Positions 16,700 through 25,573 are shown, counted from the first letter of the stretch. The stretch: DNA of 44,634 nt from Acidobacteriota bacterium (GCA_016213725.1 JACQZS010000232.1:1-44634); one strand, 5' to 3'. Notes: a model not told the origin generated them from the letters alone. A program made the numbers and translations.

Positions 16700-16945
16700 G
16701 CCCTCGGTTTTACCCAACACCCATTCCTTCCTTCCCGCCTATCCCTCCCGCCCAACCCTCCCGCCCTCTGCCTCCCGCCCCCTGGCCTTCGCCTCTCTAT
16801 TCCCTGCCTCTCTGCCGGCTCGCTCTCGGCCCCCAATGTCAAATTTGATCCGGGAGAGATCACTTTCCGGGCAAGGATGCTATACTTGAGCTAGTTCCCG
16901 CCGCGTTCCTATCCCAGCACTACAATTTTGTCTATTGAGGTAAGC
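16700..16945 (+). other. Pyrimidine-rich gene-free stretch
   Basis: From about 16700 to 16835 the plus strand is almost all C and T, in short runs such as CCTTCCTTCCCGCC and CCCTCCCGCCC, with very few purines. No coding sequence is supported. The remainder, to 16945, carries a candidate extended -10 element and the ribosome site of the next gene. Confidence 0.6.
16878..16886 (+). promoter_or_regulatory. Candidate extended -10 promoter
   Basis: TGCTATACT fits the extended -10 pattern TGnTATAnT. No clear -35 hexamer is present 16-18 bases upstream, as is usual for extended -10 promoters. Transcription would start near 16893, about 53 bases before the ATG at 16946. Confidence 0.45.
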
Positions 16946-19900
16946 ATGAATCTTCGCAGGATTCTGACCCCGATCGCCACCGGCATGCTGCTGCTCGCTT
17001 CGGCCGTGCACGCGCGATACGTCTTCGTCCTTCCACCGTCAACTGCAACCAGTCCCACTCTGCAAGGATTCACTGACTCCCTGCAGTCCATGGGCTCTGT
17101 CTTTGTCCCCGCTGGCGCGTCGCAAGTTCTGGTGAATCTCAGTGGCGATAAGGCGATCGTCATCGCCAAAAATCCGACTGCGGCCGTCAGCTTTGTCTCC
17201 ATCACGAATGGACAATTGTCAGGAGCCGTGCGTTCCATTACGCTCGATGGGCAGACCGCCACAGCCGCCTCGTTCACTCCCGACGGCCAGCGGCTCATCG
17301 TGCTCGCCGGTAGCAATCCGGGCACGCTCTACGTGGTGGATCCCAATTCTGAGAGCGTTCTCCTCGGCGGCAAAATTTCCGTCGTCGGCGCGCCCAAAGA
17401 CCTCGTCATCACGCGGGAATCCCGCTACGCCGTCGTCCTGAGCGCTCCGCCTGCCCAGTACAGCGTCGTGGACCTGAACAGCTACCAGGTTGTCACGCAG
17501 AATGCCGTTGCCGGCATTCCCGGCGACGCCAATATCTCGCTCGCTCCATGGGGCTCCTTCTACATCACCGGTCAATTCGTCATGGCCGAATACGCCGGCC
17601 AGCCGCCTTTCGACAAACTGGCCCAATCCTCCGTCATTACCAGCCCGGGTAAGATCTCCTTCTCGGCCGACGGCCGTTACGGCGTCGCCCCGAATCTCCT
17701 GCTCAACGGTAGTTCCGTCGCCGCTTATGATTTCACCGTGCGCGGCGTGAATACGCCGGCCGGAGCTGAAATCAGCAAACTGCCCATTATTTCGGGCAGC
17801 GACACAATTCCCAAGAGGGTAGATACTGTCTTCACCATCAGCCCCAATCAGGCTCTCGCTTATTCCAGCGAGCTCGGGAAGCTGTTCCTCCTCACCTATC
17901 CCACCCTTACCGCCTCTGACTTCAATCCCGGCAATGCCGGCGTCCCCAGCAATGCCTTCGGCTTGGCGCCCTCCGATGAAGTGCCCACCATGCGCTTCGG
18001 CTATTACGGCGCCGGCGCCCAGTTGTACCGGCATGACCTCGTCACCAACGCCGGACAAGGAAGCGCCTTCGTCTCGCCCGGCAATATCTTCTTCCTCCCC
18101 AAGCCCACCCCCGGCACGCCGGCCCAGATCCTGACTTACGGCACCGGCAAAGTCGTTGCGCCCAACACCGCCACCATGTATACCGTGCGCGTTGTCGATT
18201 CCAGCGGCCGCCCCTGCTACTCCTGCCCCATCGGCTTCACTCCTGAAACCACCGGGGTCCTCCTCACCAACGCAGCCATGGCCACCAATACCGACGGCTG
18301 GGCCACGGTGACCGTCACCTCTCCCACTACCACCGGCGAATACAAGGTCCGCGTGACCTCCGGCCTCACCACCACCCTGCTCACCAGCACCGTCACCGGC
18401 GGCACGACCGGCGGTGGCGGCGGCGGCACAACTGACCCCAACCTGCCGAGAGTCGTCAAGGTCTCCGGCGACGGCCAGTTGGTGCAGCTGATGTACGGCT
18501 TCAACAAACCGCTTGTCATCCAGGTGGTGGACGCCGCAGGCGTTCCCATCGCCAACAAGGCGGTCACCTGGACTGAAAGCGGCGGTGTCTCCTTCGCCAA
18601 CCCCATCACGCAAACCACCGACGCCAACGGAATGGCTACCATGGGCTGGATCGCCGGGAACAGCATCTCGCCTGGCATCGACTTCCTCACCTACACCGTA
18701 GTCGCCAATACCGATGTCGGAAACGCGACCTTTATCCTCACTGCCTATCCTTGGGCCACCGGTTCCTTCAACCCTCAACCCACTGCCCTGCTGGTGAAGC
18801 CCACTCAAACGGAACGCACCATCACCACCCGGCTTGGCGCAAAGAACGAAGGCGCCATTCAAATCATCGTGGTCACCGCCTCCGCCGTGCCCATACCGAA
18901 CGTCGCCCTGAACGTGACCACCGGCAACACGAACCCGCAATCCGGTCCCGTCGCCAAGTGCGACGGCGGAATCCCGCTGACGAAGGCCGATGGCACAGCC
19001 AGTTGCACTCTCATCATCGAAGGGCGTACCGGCACCACTGCGCTTACCGTCGACATCGGGAATTACCAGCTCTTCAGCGACATTCGCCTCGTGGTAAATC
19101 CGGGCGATCCCGTCGCTCCTGTGATCACCAGCGGCAACAAGCAGAGCGGCAAGCCTGGCGCCACCCTCTCTGCCCCGCTCGTCATCAAGGTCACCGACAA
19201 CTACGGCAATCTCCTCCAGGGCCAGGCCGTGACATGGGAAGTGGTGACCGCCAACAGCGTCCGCCTCTATAACACCATCTCCACCACGGACTACAACGGC
19301 CTCGCCTCCACCAACATCCAGCTCGGCTCCAATCCCGGAACCTATCAGGTGCGGGCTAACGTGGCCGGTAAGTCCGCCACGTTTGAAGTCACCATCGAAG
19401 CGGTTGCCACCGGCTTTGCCAAGGTGTCCGGTGATAACCAGCCCGTTACGCCCATCGGCCAGCAGTTCCCGCAACCTCTGGTCGTCGTGGTCACCAACGC
19501 CCAGGGCAGCCCCGTCGCCGGCGCCGTCGTCAACTGGACCGTCTCCGGTGCCGCTACCCTCAGCGCCACCACGACGCCCACCGGAACGGACGGCAGAGCG
19601 CAAGTCACCGTGACCGCCGGATCCATTCCGGGGCCGATCACCGTCACCGCCGCCTTTACCGGCCTGCCTTCGGTCACCTACTCGCTCCAGTCGCGCCTGC
19701 CTGGCCCGGTTCTCACCGCCGCCAGCTTCACCAACTACGCCACTGGAGAGGCCGGCATCGCGCCCGGAAACCTCATCCTCATCACCGGGCCGGGACTCGC
19801 CCCGAGCATTACCGGCACCCTCAACGCGAGCCTCCTTGGCGGAAGGCTGCCCTATGAATTGGGCGGTGTCACCGTCGAGTTCCAATACGGTGGGCGCTCC

Positions 19901-20452
19901 TCCTACGCTCCCATCTATAGCGTCGCCAAGGTGAACGGAGTGGAATCCGTTCTGGTGCAGGCGCCGTTTGAGATCAACACCAGCTCCACCAGCGCAGTGG
20001 TCAACGTGAGCGGCGGAAACACCACCGTGAACAATATCGCGGTGCGCTCCATCTCGCCCGGTGTCCTGGAAGACCTTATCTCCGGACGCCGCGCCGCCGT
20101 CGTCATCCGTTCCGACGGTCTGGTGGTGTCGCCTGAAACGCCCGCCCGGCGCGGCGAAGAAGTCAGGCTCTACGCCATCGGCCTTGGCCAGACTTCACCT
20201 CTCGCCGAAACCAACCGCGTCGGCCAGCCCGCGCAAGCCGTCCGCGCCGCCCTCGCTGTCGGCGTAGACGACAAGGGCGTGCCGCTCATTCGCGCCGAAC
20301 TGGCTGAAAACCTCGTCGGCGTCTATGAGATCGTCTTCCAGATCCCGACCGATGCCACCATCGGGCCCAACCGGCCTCTTGGCATCGTTCTCGAAGAGAC
20401 GCCCGGACAGCCCATCTATTCCAACCCGTCTGTGATCTCCATCGGCCAGTAA
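16946..20452 (+). CDS. Giant exported beta-propeller / Ig-repeat protein with TIGR03437 C-terminus
   Basis: 1168 residues. A signal peptide (about 1-22, MLLLASAVHA) is followed by a YVTN/WD40-like beta-propeller (about 30-390) with blades such as ASFTPDGQRLIVLAG and DLVITRESRYAVVLS. At least four invasin/Big1-type Ig domains follow, each with a pattern like PLVIQVVDAAGVPIANKAVTW and a closing DANGMAT or TDGRAQV block; a Gly-rich linker lies at about 488-497. The C-terminal 240 residues are a TIGR03437 domain (GIAPGNLILITGPGLAP ... ARRGEEVRLYAIGLGQ). ATG 16946 is chosen over TTG 16928 because GAGG lies six bases upstream and the leader starts there. The likely role is surface adhesion or binding, by domain analogy only. 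Confidence 0.85.
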   Translation: MNLRRILTPIATGMLLLASAVHARYVFVLPPSTATSPTLQGFTDSLQSMGSVFVPAGASQVLVNLSGDKAIVIAKNPTAAVSFVSITNGQLSGAVRSITLDGQTATAASFTPDGQRLIVLAGSNPGTLYVVDPNSESVLLGGKISVVGAPKDLVITRESRYAVVLSAPPAQYSVVDLNSYQVVTQNAVAGIPGDANISLAPWGSFYITGQFVMAEYAGQPPFDKLAQSSVITSPGKISFSADGRYGVAPNLLLNGSSVAAYDFTVRGVNTPAGAEISKLPIISGSDTIPKRVDTVFTISPNQALAYSSELGKLFLLTYPTLTASDFNPGNAGVPSNAFGLAPSDEVPTMRFGYYGAGAQLYRHDLVTNAGQGSAFVSPGNIFFLPKPTPGTPAQILTYGTGKVVAPNTATMYTVRVVDSSGRPCYSCPIGFTPETTGVLLTNAAMATNTDGWATVTVTSPTTTGEYKVRVTSGLTTTLLTSTVTGGTTGGGGGGTTDPNLPRVVKVSGDGQLVQLMYGFNKPLVIQVVDAAGVPIANKAVTWTESGGVSFANPITQTTDANGMATMGWIAGNSISPGIDFLTYTVVANTDVGNATFILTAYPWATGSFNPQPTALLVKPTQTERTITTRLGAKNEGAIQIIVVTASAVPIPNVALNVTTGNTNPQSGPVAKCDGGIPLTKADGTASCTLIIEGRTGTTALTVDIGNYQLFSDIRLVVNPGDPVAPVITSGNKQSGKPGATLSAPLVIKVTDNYGNLLQGQAVTWEVVTANSVRLYNTISTTDYNGLASTNIQLGSNPGTYQVRANVAGKSATFEVTIEAVATGFAKVSGDNQPVTPIGQQFPQPLVVVVTNAQGSPVAGAVVNWTVSGAATLSATTTPTGTDGRAQVTVTAGSIPGPITVTAAFTGLPSVTYSLQSRLPGPVLTAASFTNYATGEAGIAPGNLILITGPGLAPSITGTLNASLLGGRLPYELGGVTVEFQYGGRSSYAPIYSVAKVNGVESVLVQAPFEINTSSTSAVVNVSGGNTTVNNIAVRSISPGVLEDLISGRRAAVVIRSDGLVVSPETPARRGEEVRLYAIGLGQTSPLAETNRVGQPAQAVRAALAVGVDDKGVPLIRAELAENLVGVYEIVFQIPTDATIGPNRPLGIVLEETPGQPIYSNPSVISIGQ

Positions 20453-20484
20453 AATCGCCGCAGGGCGTTTGCCGAAGATCCAAA

Positions 20485-20512
20485 GGGGCGCTGCACCGCA
20501 GCGCCCCCTTTT
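20485..20512 (+). terminator. Strong intrinsic terminator
   Basis: Ten-base perfect stem GGGGCGCTGC (20485-20494) with GCAGCGCCCC (20498-20507), a three-base ACC loop, then CTTTT. Preceding AAA can extend the stem into the T run, so it may work in both directions. It separates the propeller protein from the rhamnosidase gene. Confidence 0.92.
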
Positions 20513-20543
20513 CCATTTCGGCCCGGTGATAGAGTGGCGGTTG

Positions 20544-23081
20544 ATGTACCGCAGGACCTTCCTCAAGTCCGCCGCCGCCTCGCCCGCCGTGCCGGCATTC
20601 GCAGCGGCTCCTTCCGCTCAGAAAATCGACTGGAAAGCCCGCTGGATCTGGTATCCCGAACGGCGAACCATCTCCGCCACCTTCGTTCTCTTCCGCCGCA
20701 CTCTGAACCTGAGCCAACCTCCCGCCTCCGCTCAGGCCTGGGTCTCGGGCCACTCCCGCTATCAGCTGTGGGTCAACGGACAGTTCCTCCAACGCGGTCC
20801 CGCTCCCTGCGATCCGCGTTTCTGGGACGTCGATCCCATCGACCTCGCGCCGCACCTGCGCTCCGGCAAGAACGTGATTGCCGCCGTCGTGTGCGCCTTC
20901 GGCGCCGGCGATGGAACCTATGTTCCGCCATGCCCCACCGGCAGCGGCGAGGGCCGCGGCTTCCTCTTCCAATGCGACGCACTCGACCTCGTCACCGACG
21001 CATCCTGGAAGACGCTGCGTCCGCGCTGCTGGAACCATGGCTCCTACCAGCGCTGGTTCCTCCGCGCCTTTCAGGAAGAGTTCGACGCCCGCGCCTTTCC
21101 CGAAGGCTGGGCGGCGCCGGAATATGATGACGCGCAGTGGATGGCGCCCGCCGTTCACACCAACGCCCCCGGCCGCCCCGCCCTGCGGGAAGTCGCCCGC
21201 GAGGGCTGGCGCGACGAGTGGGTCCTGCAGCCACGCACCATCCCCGCCATCGTTGAATCCAACACCGTGCCCGCCAGCGTCTCCGATACCGGCTGGATCG
21301 ATTGGCTCGTCGCGCCGGAGGAGTATTTCGAATGCTTCCCCATCAATGGATTCCAGGAGACGGCTGACGCGGCGCTAAAACCAAATTCCGCACAAATGTT
21401 TCCGCTGCGCGTGCCCGCCACGGGCCAACGCTCCGCCGCCATCACCTTCGACTTCGGCCGCGAAGTCCTCGGTCATCCCAGCGTGAAGCTCCGCGCCCCC
21501 GCCGGCACCGTCGTCGAGATCCTCATGTGCGAAAAACAGGTGCGCGGCAAGCTCCTGCTGCGCATCCCGCCCAAGTACGGCCAGTGGCTGCGCGTCACCT
21601 GCAAAGAAGGGATCACCGAATACACAGCCTTCGAATACGACTGCTTCCGCCAGATGCAGCTCTGCATCCGCAATGCCGCCGGCCCCGTCGAGATCCTCGC
21701 CGCGGGCGTGCGTGAGCGCAACTACGCTTACCCCCACGAGCCGGACTTCCAGTGCAGTGACGCCGACGTGATGCGCGCCTTCCGCGCCAGCGTCGCCACG
21801 CAGAAAATCGTCTCCCAGGAGACGCTGGTCGACAACTGCGTCCGCGAGCGCCAGCAATACGCCGGCGATCTCGACCAGGCCAAGCTCGGCTCCTACTACG
21901 GCTTCGGCGAAACCCGCCAGCCCGCGCGCATGATCCGGACCTTTTCGCAGGGCCAGAACGCGGAAGGGTGGTTTATGGATTCCTGGCCCGCCTGGGATCG
22001 CTGCCAGCGTCTCTTCCAGAAGCATCTGGGCCTCACCACCTGGGGTCCCATCATCGACCACGCCATGCAGTTCGGAATCGCCGTCGGGGATCACTATTTG
22101 TGGGACGAAGATGCAAGCTTAATCGCTAACTTGACGCCCAAAATGGCACTTTTCGACCACTTTTTGACGCAAAACGTGAAGCCCGACGGCCTTTTGCCCG
22201 TTCTCAACTGGACCTGGAACACGGTCTGGATCGATCACATCGGTTTCATCACCGAAGAGGACAAACACTGCGCTCTGAACATCTATTGGGCCGGTATGCT
22301 CAAGCACGGCCTGGCCCGCCTCTACGATTTCAACCAACAACCCGAACAGGCCCGCAAGGCCCGCGCCCGGGCCGAGGAGATTCTCGCTAAAGTCCGTAGA
22401 ATCTACTGGTCAGAGGCGGACGGAATCTTCGTCGACAACCTCCCCCGCCGCGCCAAAGACGGCGCAACGCGCATCCACGCCCGCACGCTTTCCATGGCGC
22501 TACTGTTCGGCGCGGTGCCCATAGGCCGCGAGGCGAGAAGCGTGGAACTGCTTCATTCCATTCCAGTTGGCAAGGGGAAAGACGTCATCGACCTGGACGG
22601 CGGCAAGCTGAAGCTCGGCATCAACTACCCGCTCAACGACATCTGGCGGCTGTGGGCGCTGGCTGCCTACGGACGCGGCGACATTATCGTGAACGAACTC
22701 AAGAACCGCTGGGCGCAAATGCCGTCGGTGCTCGCAAATGGCACGTATTCAGAGGATTGGAACCCGCAGCCGAGCGAATCGGGCCAGATCTGGTGCCAGT
22801 CGAATCCGGTGCCGATGATCGCGCTCTACCAACTGATCCTGGGCGTGCAGCCGACGGCTCCGGGCTTTGCCTCCTATGACTTACGGCCGCAGCCGGGCGG
22901 ATTGCAGAAGCTTTCGGGCACGGTGCATACAACACGCGGGCCGATTCATGTTTCGATCGACGGACGCAAGCTCGAGTGGCGTTCGCCGGGCGGGGTGAAG
23001 GCGACGCTGGTGCGGGCGGACGGGACGCGGCGAGTGATGCCGGTGTCGGCAAGTGAGCAGACCTGGCAAGTGGAGCTTTGA
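20544..23081 (+). CDS. Alpha-L-rhamnosidase-like glycoside hydrolase (GH78 type), Tat leader
   Basis: 845 residues. The N-terminus MYRRTFLKSAAASPAVPAFA is a Tat-like signal, so export of a folded enzyme is expected. A beta-sandwich segment (about 30-170, YQLWVNGQFLQRGPAPCDPR) is typical of the rhamnosidase N-domain. The (alpha/alpha)6 catalytic domain carries the D430...R434-E435-R436...G441-D442 pattern of the family acid/base region, with Trp/Asp-rich loops, and a C-terminal beta domain follows (RPQPGGLQKLSGTVHTTRG). It would release terminal rhamnose from plant or bacterial glycans. The ATG at 20544 starts the Tat motif; an upstream frame to 20469 overlaps the terminator. Base composition changes in its last third: C-ending codons give way to G-ending ones. 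It ends one base before the convergent nikQ. Confidence 0.85.
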   Translation: MYRRTFLKSAAASPAVPAFAAAPSAQKIDWKARWIWYPERRTISATFVLFRRTLNLSQPPASAQAWVSGHSRYQLWVNGQFLQRGPAPCDPRFWDVDPIDLAPHLRSGKNVIAAVVCAFGAGDGTYVPPCPTGSGEGRGFLFQCDALDLVTDASWKTLRPRCWNHGSYQRWFLRAFQEEFDARAFPEGWAAPEYDDAQWMAPAVHTNAPGRPALREVAREGWRDEWVLQPRTIPAIVESNTVPASVSDTGWIDWLVAPEEYFECFPINGFQETADAALKPNSAQMFPLRVPATGQRSAAITFDFGREVLGHPSVKLRAPAGTVVEILMCEKQVRGKLLLRIPPKYGQWLRVTCKEGITEYTAFEYDCFRQMQLCIRNAAGPVEILAAGVRERNYAYPHEPDFQCSDADVMRAFRASVATQKIVSQETLVDNCVRERQQYAGDLDQAKLGSYYGFGETRQPARMIRTFSQGQNAEGWFMDSWPAWDRCQRLFQKHLGLTTWGPIIDHAMQFGIAVGDHYLWDEDASLIANLTPKMALFDHFLTQNVKPDGLLPVLNWTWNTVWIDHIGFITEEDKHCALNIYWAGMLKHGLARLYDFNQQPEQARKARARAEEILAKVRRIYWSEADGIFVDNLPRRAKDGATRIHARTLSMALLFGAVPIGREARSVELLHSIPVGKGKDVIDLDGGKLKLGINYPLNDIWRLWALAAYGRGDIIVNELKNRWAQMPSVLANGTYSEDWNPQPSESGQIWCQSNPVPMIALYQLILGVQPTAPGFASYDLRPQPGGLQKLSGTVHTTRGPIHVSIDGRKLEWRSPGGVKATLVRADGTRRVMPVSASEQTWQVEL

Positions 23082-23082
23082 T

Positions 23083-23766
23083 TCAGGCGAGGAAGCGGGC
23101 GGCGAGGAAGAGGCCGCAGACAGTGATGAGGTAAGTCCACTCGAGCGCGCCGAACTGGCGCGGGGCGGGTTCGGGCCAGGCGCCGGTGAAGCCGCGGGCG
23201 AGCATGGCGGAGTGGACGCGGTCCGCGCGGTCCCAACTGCGAAGGATGAGTTCGCCGAACTGGCGGCCGAAGATCTGGTAGCGGGCGCGGCCGAGGGGCG
23301 CGACGCTGCGGGACTGGCGGGCGCGTTCCATGCGCGCGTACTCTTCGGAGAAGAGATGCGTGTAGCGGTGCATCATGCCGAGGATGAGATTGAGCGAGGC
23401 CGGCGCGCCGAGGCGGCGGGTGGCGGAGAGAAGATCGGCGAGCGGAGTGGAGGCGGTGAGGAAGGCGAGCAGGATGATGGCGGTGTAGGCCTTGGCGGCG
23501 ACGGTGAGCGCGGCGGGGTAGTTGGAGGGGCCGTTCTGGAAGGCGAGCACGCCGGCGGCGAGCAGGATGAAGGGCGAGGCGGCGAGGCAGCGGGCGGCGA
23601 GGTAAGAGGGCCTGGCTTTGCCGGTGAGGATGACCAGCAGGCAGAGCAGGAGGTAGAAGGGGAAGAGCGCGAGCGCCGTGCTGGGAGTGGACACGACGAC
23701 GACGGTGGCGGTGATGACGGTGAGCACGCGGGCGCGCGGATCGAGACGTTGGAAGAGCGTAGTCAC
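23083..23766 (-). CDS. nikQ: ECF transporter T component, CbiQ/NikQ
   Basis: 227-residue energy-coupling membrane protein for nickel or cobalt uptake. Hydrophobic segments (LLLCLLVILTG, ILLAAGVLAFQ and others) surround the family signature ARGFTG near the end (HSAMLARGFTGAWPE), the ARG motif by which EcfT proteins touch the ATPase; an upstream SEEYARMERARQSR helix is the other coupling region. The start is GTG 23766, overlapping the nikM stop (ATGTGA); longer in-frame extension upstream overlaps nikM and has no family features. Partners NikM, NikK, NikL and NikO lie alongside. Confidence 0.92.
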   Translation of the reverse strand: MTTLFQRLDPRARVLTVITATVVVVSTPSTALALFPFYLLLCLLVILTGKARPSYLAARCLAASPFILLAAGVLAFQNGPSNYPAALTVAAKAYTAIILLAFLTASTPLADLLSATRRLGAPASLNLILGMMHRYTHLFSEEYARMERARQSRSVAPLGRARYQIFGRQFGELILRSWDRADRVHSAMLARGFTGAWPEPAPRQFGALEWTYLITVCGLFLAARFLA

Positions 23767-24347
23767 ATTTTCACCGCGAGCACCGCGGGGCGGGCGGTTC
23801 GAAGGAAGCGGACGATGACGGAGGTGAGAACACCCTCCACCGCGGCGGCGCCGAGATAGAGGGTGGCCATGAAGAAGAAGCCCTTGCCGTAGCCGGCGGC
23901 GGCGAATTCGGCGGCGATGAGGACGGCGGGAATGAGAACTCCGAGGAAGCCGCCGAGAAACGCACGCAGGCTCTCCGGGCCGAGGCCCGTGCGCCAGAGC
24001 GTAGCGCCGGCCAGCGCGCCGAGGCCCATGTTGAGAGCGTTGAGGCCGAGTGTGACGAGGCCGCCGTGCTGGAAGAGGACGGTTTGAAAGAGCAGCGCGG
24101 CGAAGATCACCGGGAAAGCGCGGCGTCCGGCCAGGATGCCGATGAGGCCGTAGAGGCCGAGGTGGACCGAGGTGCCGCCGAGAGGGAAGTGGACGAGCGA
24201 GACGGCGAAGGAGGCGGAGGCCAGCATGCCGAGGCGGACCACCTCTTCCGTCTCGATGCGGCGGCCCAGCCAGTAGACGGCACTCCAGGCGGCGGCGTGC
24301 GCAGCGCCGCACCAGGTGGAGGGGATGATGCCGTCGGCGATGTGCAT
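23763..24347 (-). CDS. nikM: ECF nickel/cobalt substrate-binding membrane protein, CbiM/NikM
   Basis: 194-residue S component. Its N-terminus MHIADGIIPSTWC is the family hallmark: the first residues including His2 enter the channel and bind the metal in CbiM/NikM proteins. That is why the ATG at 24347 is chosen over one 75 bases upstream. Six or more hydrophobic segments follow, with FPLGGTSVHLGLYGLIGILAG and FQTVLFQHGGLVTLGLNALNM as conserved metal-channel blocks. The start overlaps the nikK stop (TAATG) and the stop overlaps the nikQ start. The metal cannot be fixed from this gene alone; the nikK and nikL neighbours suggest nickel. Confidence 0.93.
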   Translation of the reverse strand: MHIADGIIPSTWCGAAHAAAWSAVYWLGRRIETEEVVRLGMLASASFAVSLVHFPLGGTSVHLGLYGLIGILAGRRAFPVIFAALLFQTVLFQHGGLVTLGLNALNMGLGALAGATLWRTGLGPESLRAFLGGFLGVLIPAVLIAAEFAAAGYGKGFFFMATLYLGAAAVEGVLTSVIVRFLRTARPAVLAVKM

Positions 24348-25078
24348 TACCAGCTCGCGGAGAGGGAGGTTTCGCAGGTAGTGAAATCGAAAGGCGAACC
24401 GGCGGGCGCGGGCTCTTTCCACTCGGCGCTGAAGAGGGCCGTGCCCTTAGGGGAAGCGGGCTTCCAGATGAGGCTTCCGTCGGCGGCGGTCTTGCCGGCC
24501 TTGATGGGATTGTGATCGCCGGAGAGGTAGATTTCGATTTCGGCGTTGGCTACCGGCTTGGCCATGCGGTAGAGCTTCAGATGCCAGGCACCCTGCTTCC
24601 AGGCGCCCGCGAGTTCCTGCTCCAGACCGGCAGGCTGGCCGCCGGAGGCTACGGGCGTACCGGCGGAGAGGTAGGCGACCGCGGTGCGAAGAGTCCGGGT
24701 GGCCTGGGTGGCTTTGGGATTCCGGTCGCGGCCGCCGGGCTTGACCCCGGTGGGCGTGCGGCTGGAGATGCCGCGATCCTGCGTAAATACGATCTTGTGC
24801 AAGCCGGCTTCGCGCGGAGTGTAGGAGACCGTCAGAGCCTTGCCGGTGGAGAGCGGCTTCAACTCCGTTCTGGCGAGAGAGGGGGCATACGCGAAAGCCT
24901 TCACCTGGGCGGCGTTGATGGCCTCTTCGCTGGCGGGGAACTCATGGCCGTGGCCGATTTGCACAGTGGCAGGCTTGCCGACTTCCAAAGCGGGTGCGAA
25001 GATCCAGGTGAGATGCGCCATGGCGCAACCGGCTGCGATCAAGCCTGCCATCGCCGCGCGGCGCAAGGTATGCATCAT
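24347..25078 (-). CDS. nikK: NikK-like periplasmic component of the nickel ECF transporter (DUF4198)
   Basis: 243-residue exported protein. Leader MMHTLRRAAMAGLIAAGCAM ends AHLTWIF, and the mature start A-H is typical of DUF4198/NikK proteins, where the N-terminal His can help metal capture. Further features are GHGHEFPASE (two histidines), an Ig-like beta core, and a conserved tail LYRMAKPVANAEIEIYL ... ADGSLIWKP. In NikKLMQO systems this protein presents nickel to NikM. Two adjacent ATG codons (25078 and 25075) are equivalent; AGGAGC lies upstream. A 66-base gap separates it from the divergent nikL. The open frame continues far upstream across nikO, but that part is antisense readthrough. 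Confidence 0.87.
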   Translation of the reverse strand: MMHTLRRAAMAGLIAAGCAMAHLTWIFAPALEVGKPATVQIGHGHEFPASEEAINAAQVKAFAYAPSLARTELKPLSTGKALTVSYTPREAGLHKIVFTQDRGISSRTPTGVKPGGRDRNPKATQATRTLRTAVAYLSAGTPVASGGQPAGLEQELAGAWKQGAWHLKLYRMAKPVANAEIEIYLSGDHNPIKAGKTAADGSLIWKPASPKGTALFSAEWKEPAPAGSPFDFTTCETSLSASW

Positions 25079-25144
25079 CAGAGTTACTGCTCCTGATTTC
25101 GAGTTTCGCACAATTGTCAGATTGGTGATACTGGTGGTAGAGCT

Positions 25145-25573
25145 ATGATTCGTCTTCCCTTGTGGCTGGTGCTGGCGGCGCCTGCGGCCCTGATGGCGCA
25201 TGAGCTGGATTTGAAAGTCCGGCTGGCAGCGCCGGCGGTGATTGTGGAGGGGGCGTATGGGGGAATGGAGCCACTGCCTTTCGCCAAAGTCGCCGTGTTT
25301 TCGCCGGAGGACGAGAAGATCGAGTTCCAGACCGGGGTGACGGACCGGGAGGGGCGATTCGCGTTCATCCCGCCGCGGGGCGGGCAATGGCGGGTGCAGG
25401 TGGACGATGAGGAGGGGCACCGGGGGCAGGTGACGGTGAACGTGCCTGAGAAGTTCGAGGGCGCGGCGGCGGCCGTGCCGGAGGGCGGCTCGCGGCTGGA
25501 GCGGGCGTTGTTGGGGGTGTCGATTCTGTTTGGGTTGACGGGCTTCTGGTACGGCTTCAAAGCGCGCCGTTGA
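25145..25573 (+). CDS. nikL: NikL-like small membrane-anchored component of the nickel ECF transporter
   Basis: 142 residues: a signal peptide (MIRLPLWLVLAAPAALMA), mature start HELDLKVRLA, a carboxypeptidase-regulatory/Ig-like domain (about 25-95, GVTDREGRFAFIPPRGGQW), and a C-terminal membrane helix (about 121-138) ending FYWGF-like as WYGFKARR. This topology matches NikL of NikKLMQO transporters, where it helps couple NikM. It lies between nikK and nikO but on the opposite strand, and its 3' end overlaps the nikO 3' end by 17 bases. The name rests on topology and context rather than strong motifs. Confidence 0.78.
   Translation: MIRLPLWLVLAAPAALMAHELDLKVRLAAPAVIVEGAYGGMEPLPFAKVAVFSPEDEKIEFQTGVTDREGRFAFIPPRGGQWRVQVDDEEGHRGQVTVNVPEKFEGAAAAVPEGGSRLERALLGVSILFGLTGFWYGFKARR

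Noticed and set aside
17219-19885. An 888-codon open frame antisense to the propeller protein
   Set aside because: High GC with C-ending sense codons removes stops on the other strand. It has no recognisable domain, and the sense strand has a signal peptide and domains.
20469-20543. Upstream extension of the rhamnosidase-like protein by 25 residues
   Set aside because: It would be encoded across the terminator hairpin and would bury the Tat motif, which should be N-terminal.
22080-22720. A dif site or dnaA-box cluster at the skew switch
   Set aside because: I looked for XerCD half-sites and TTATCCACA-like boxes in this stretch and saw no convincing match; the boundary is supported by composition only.
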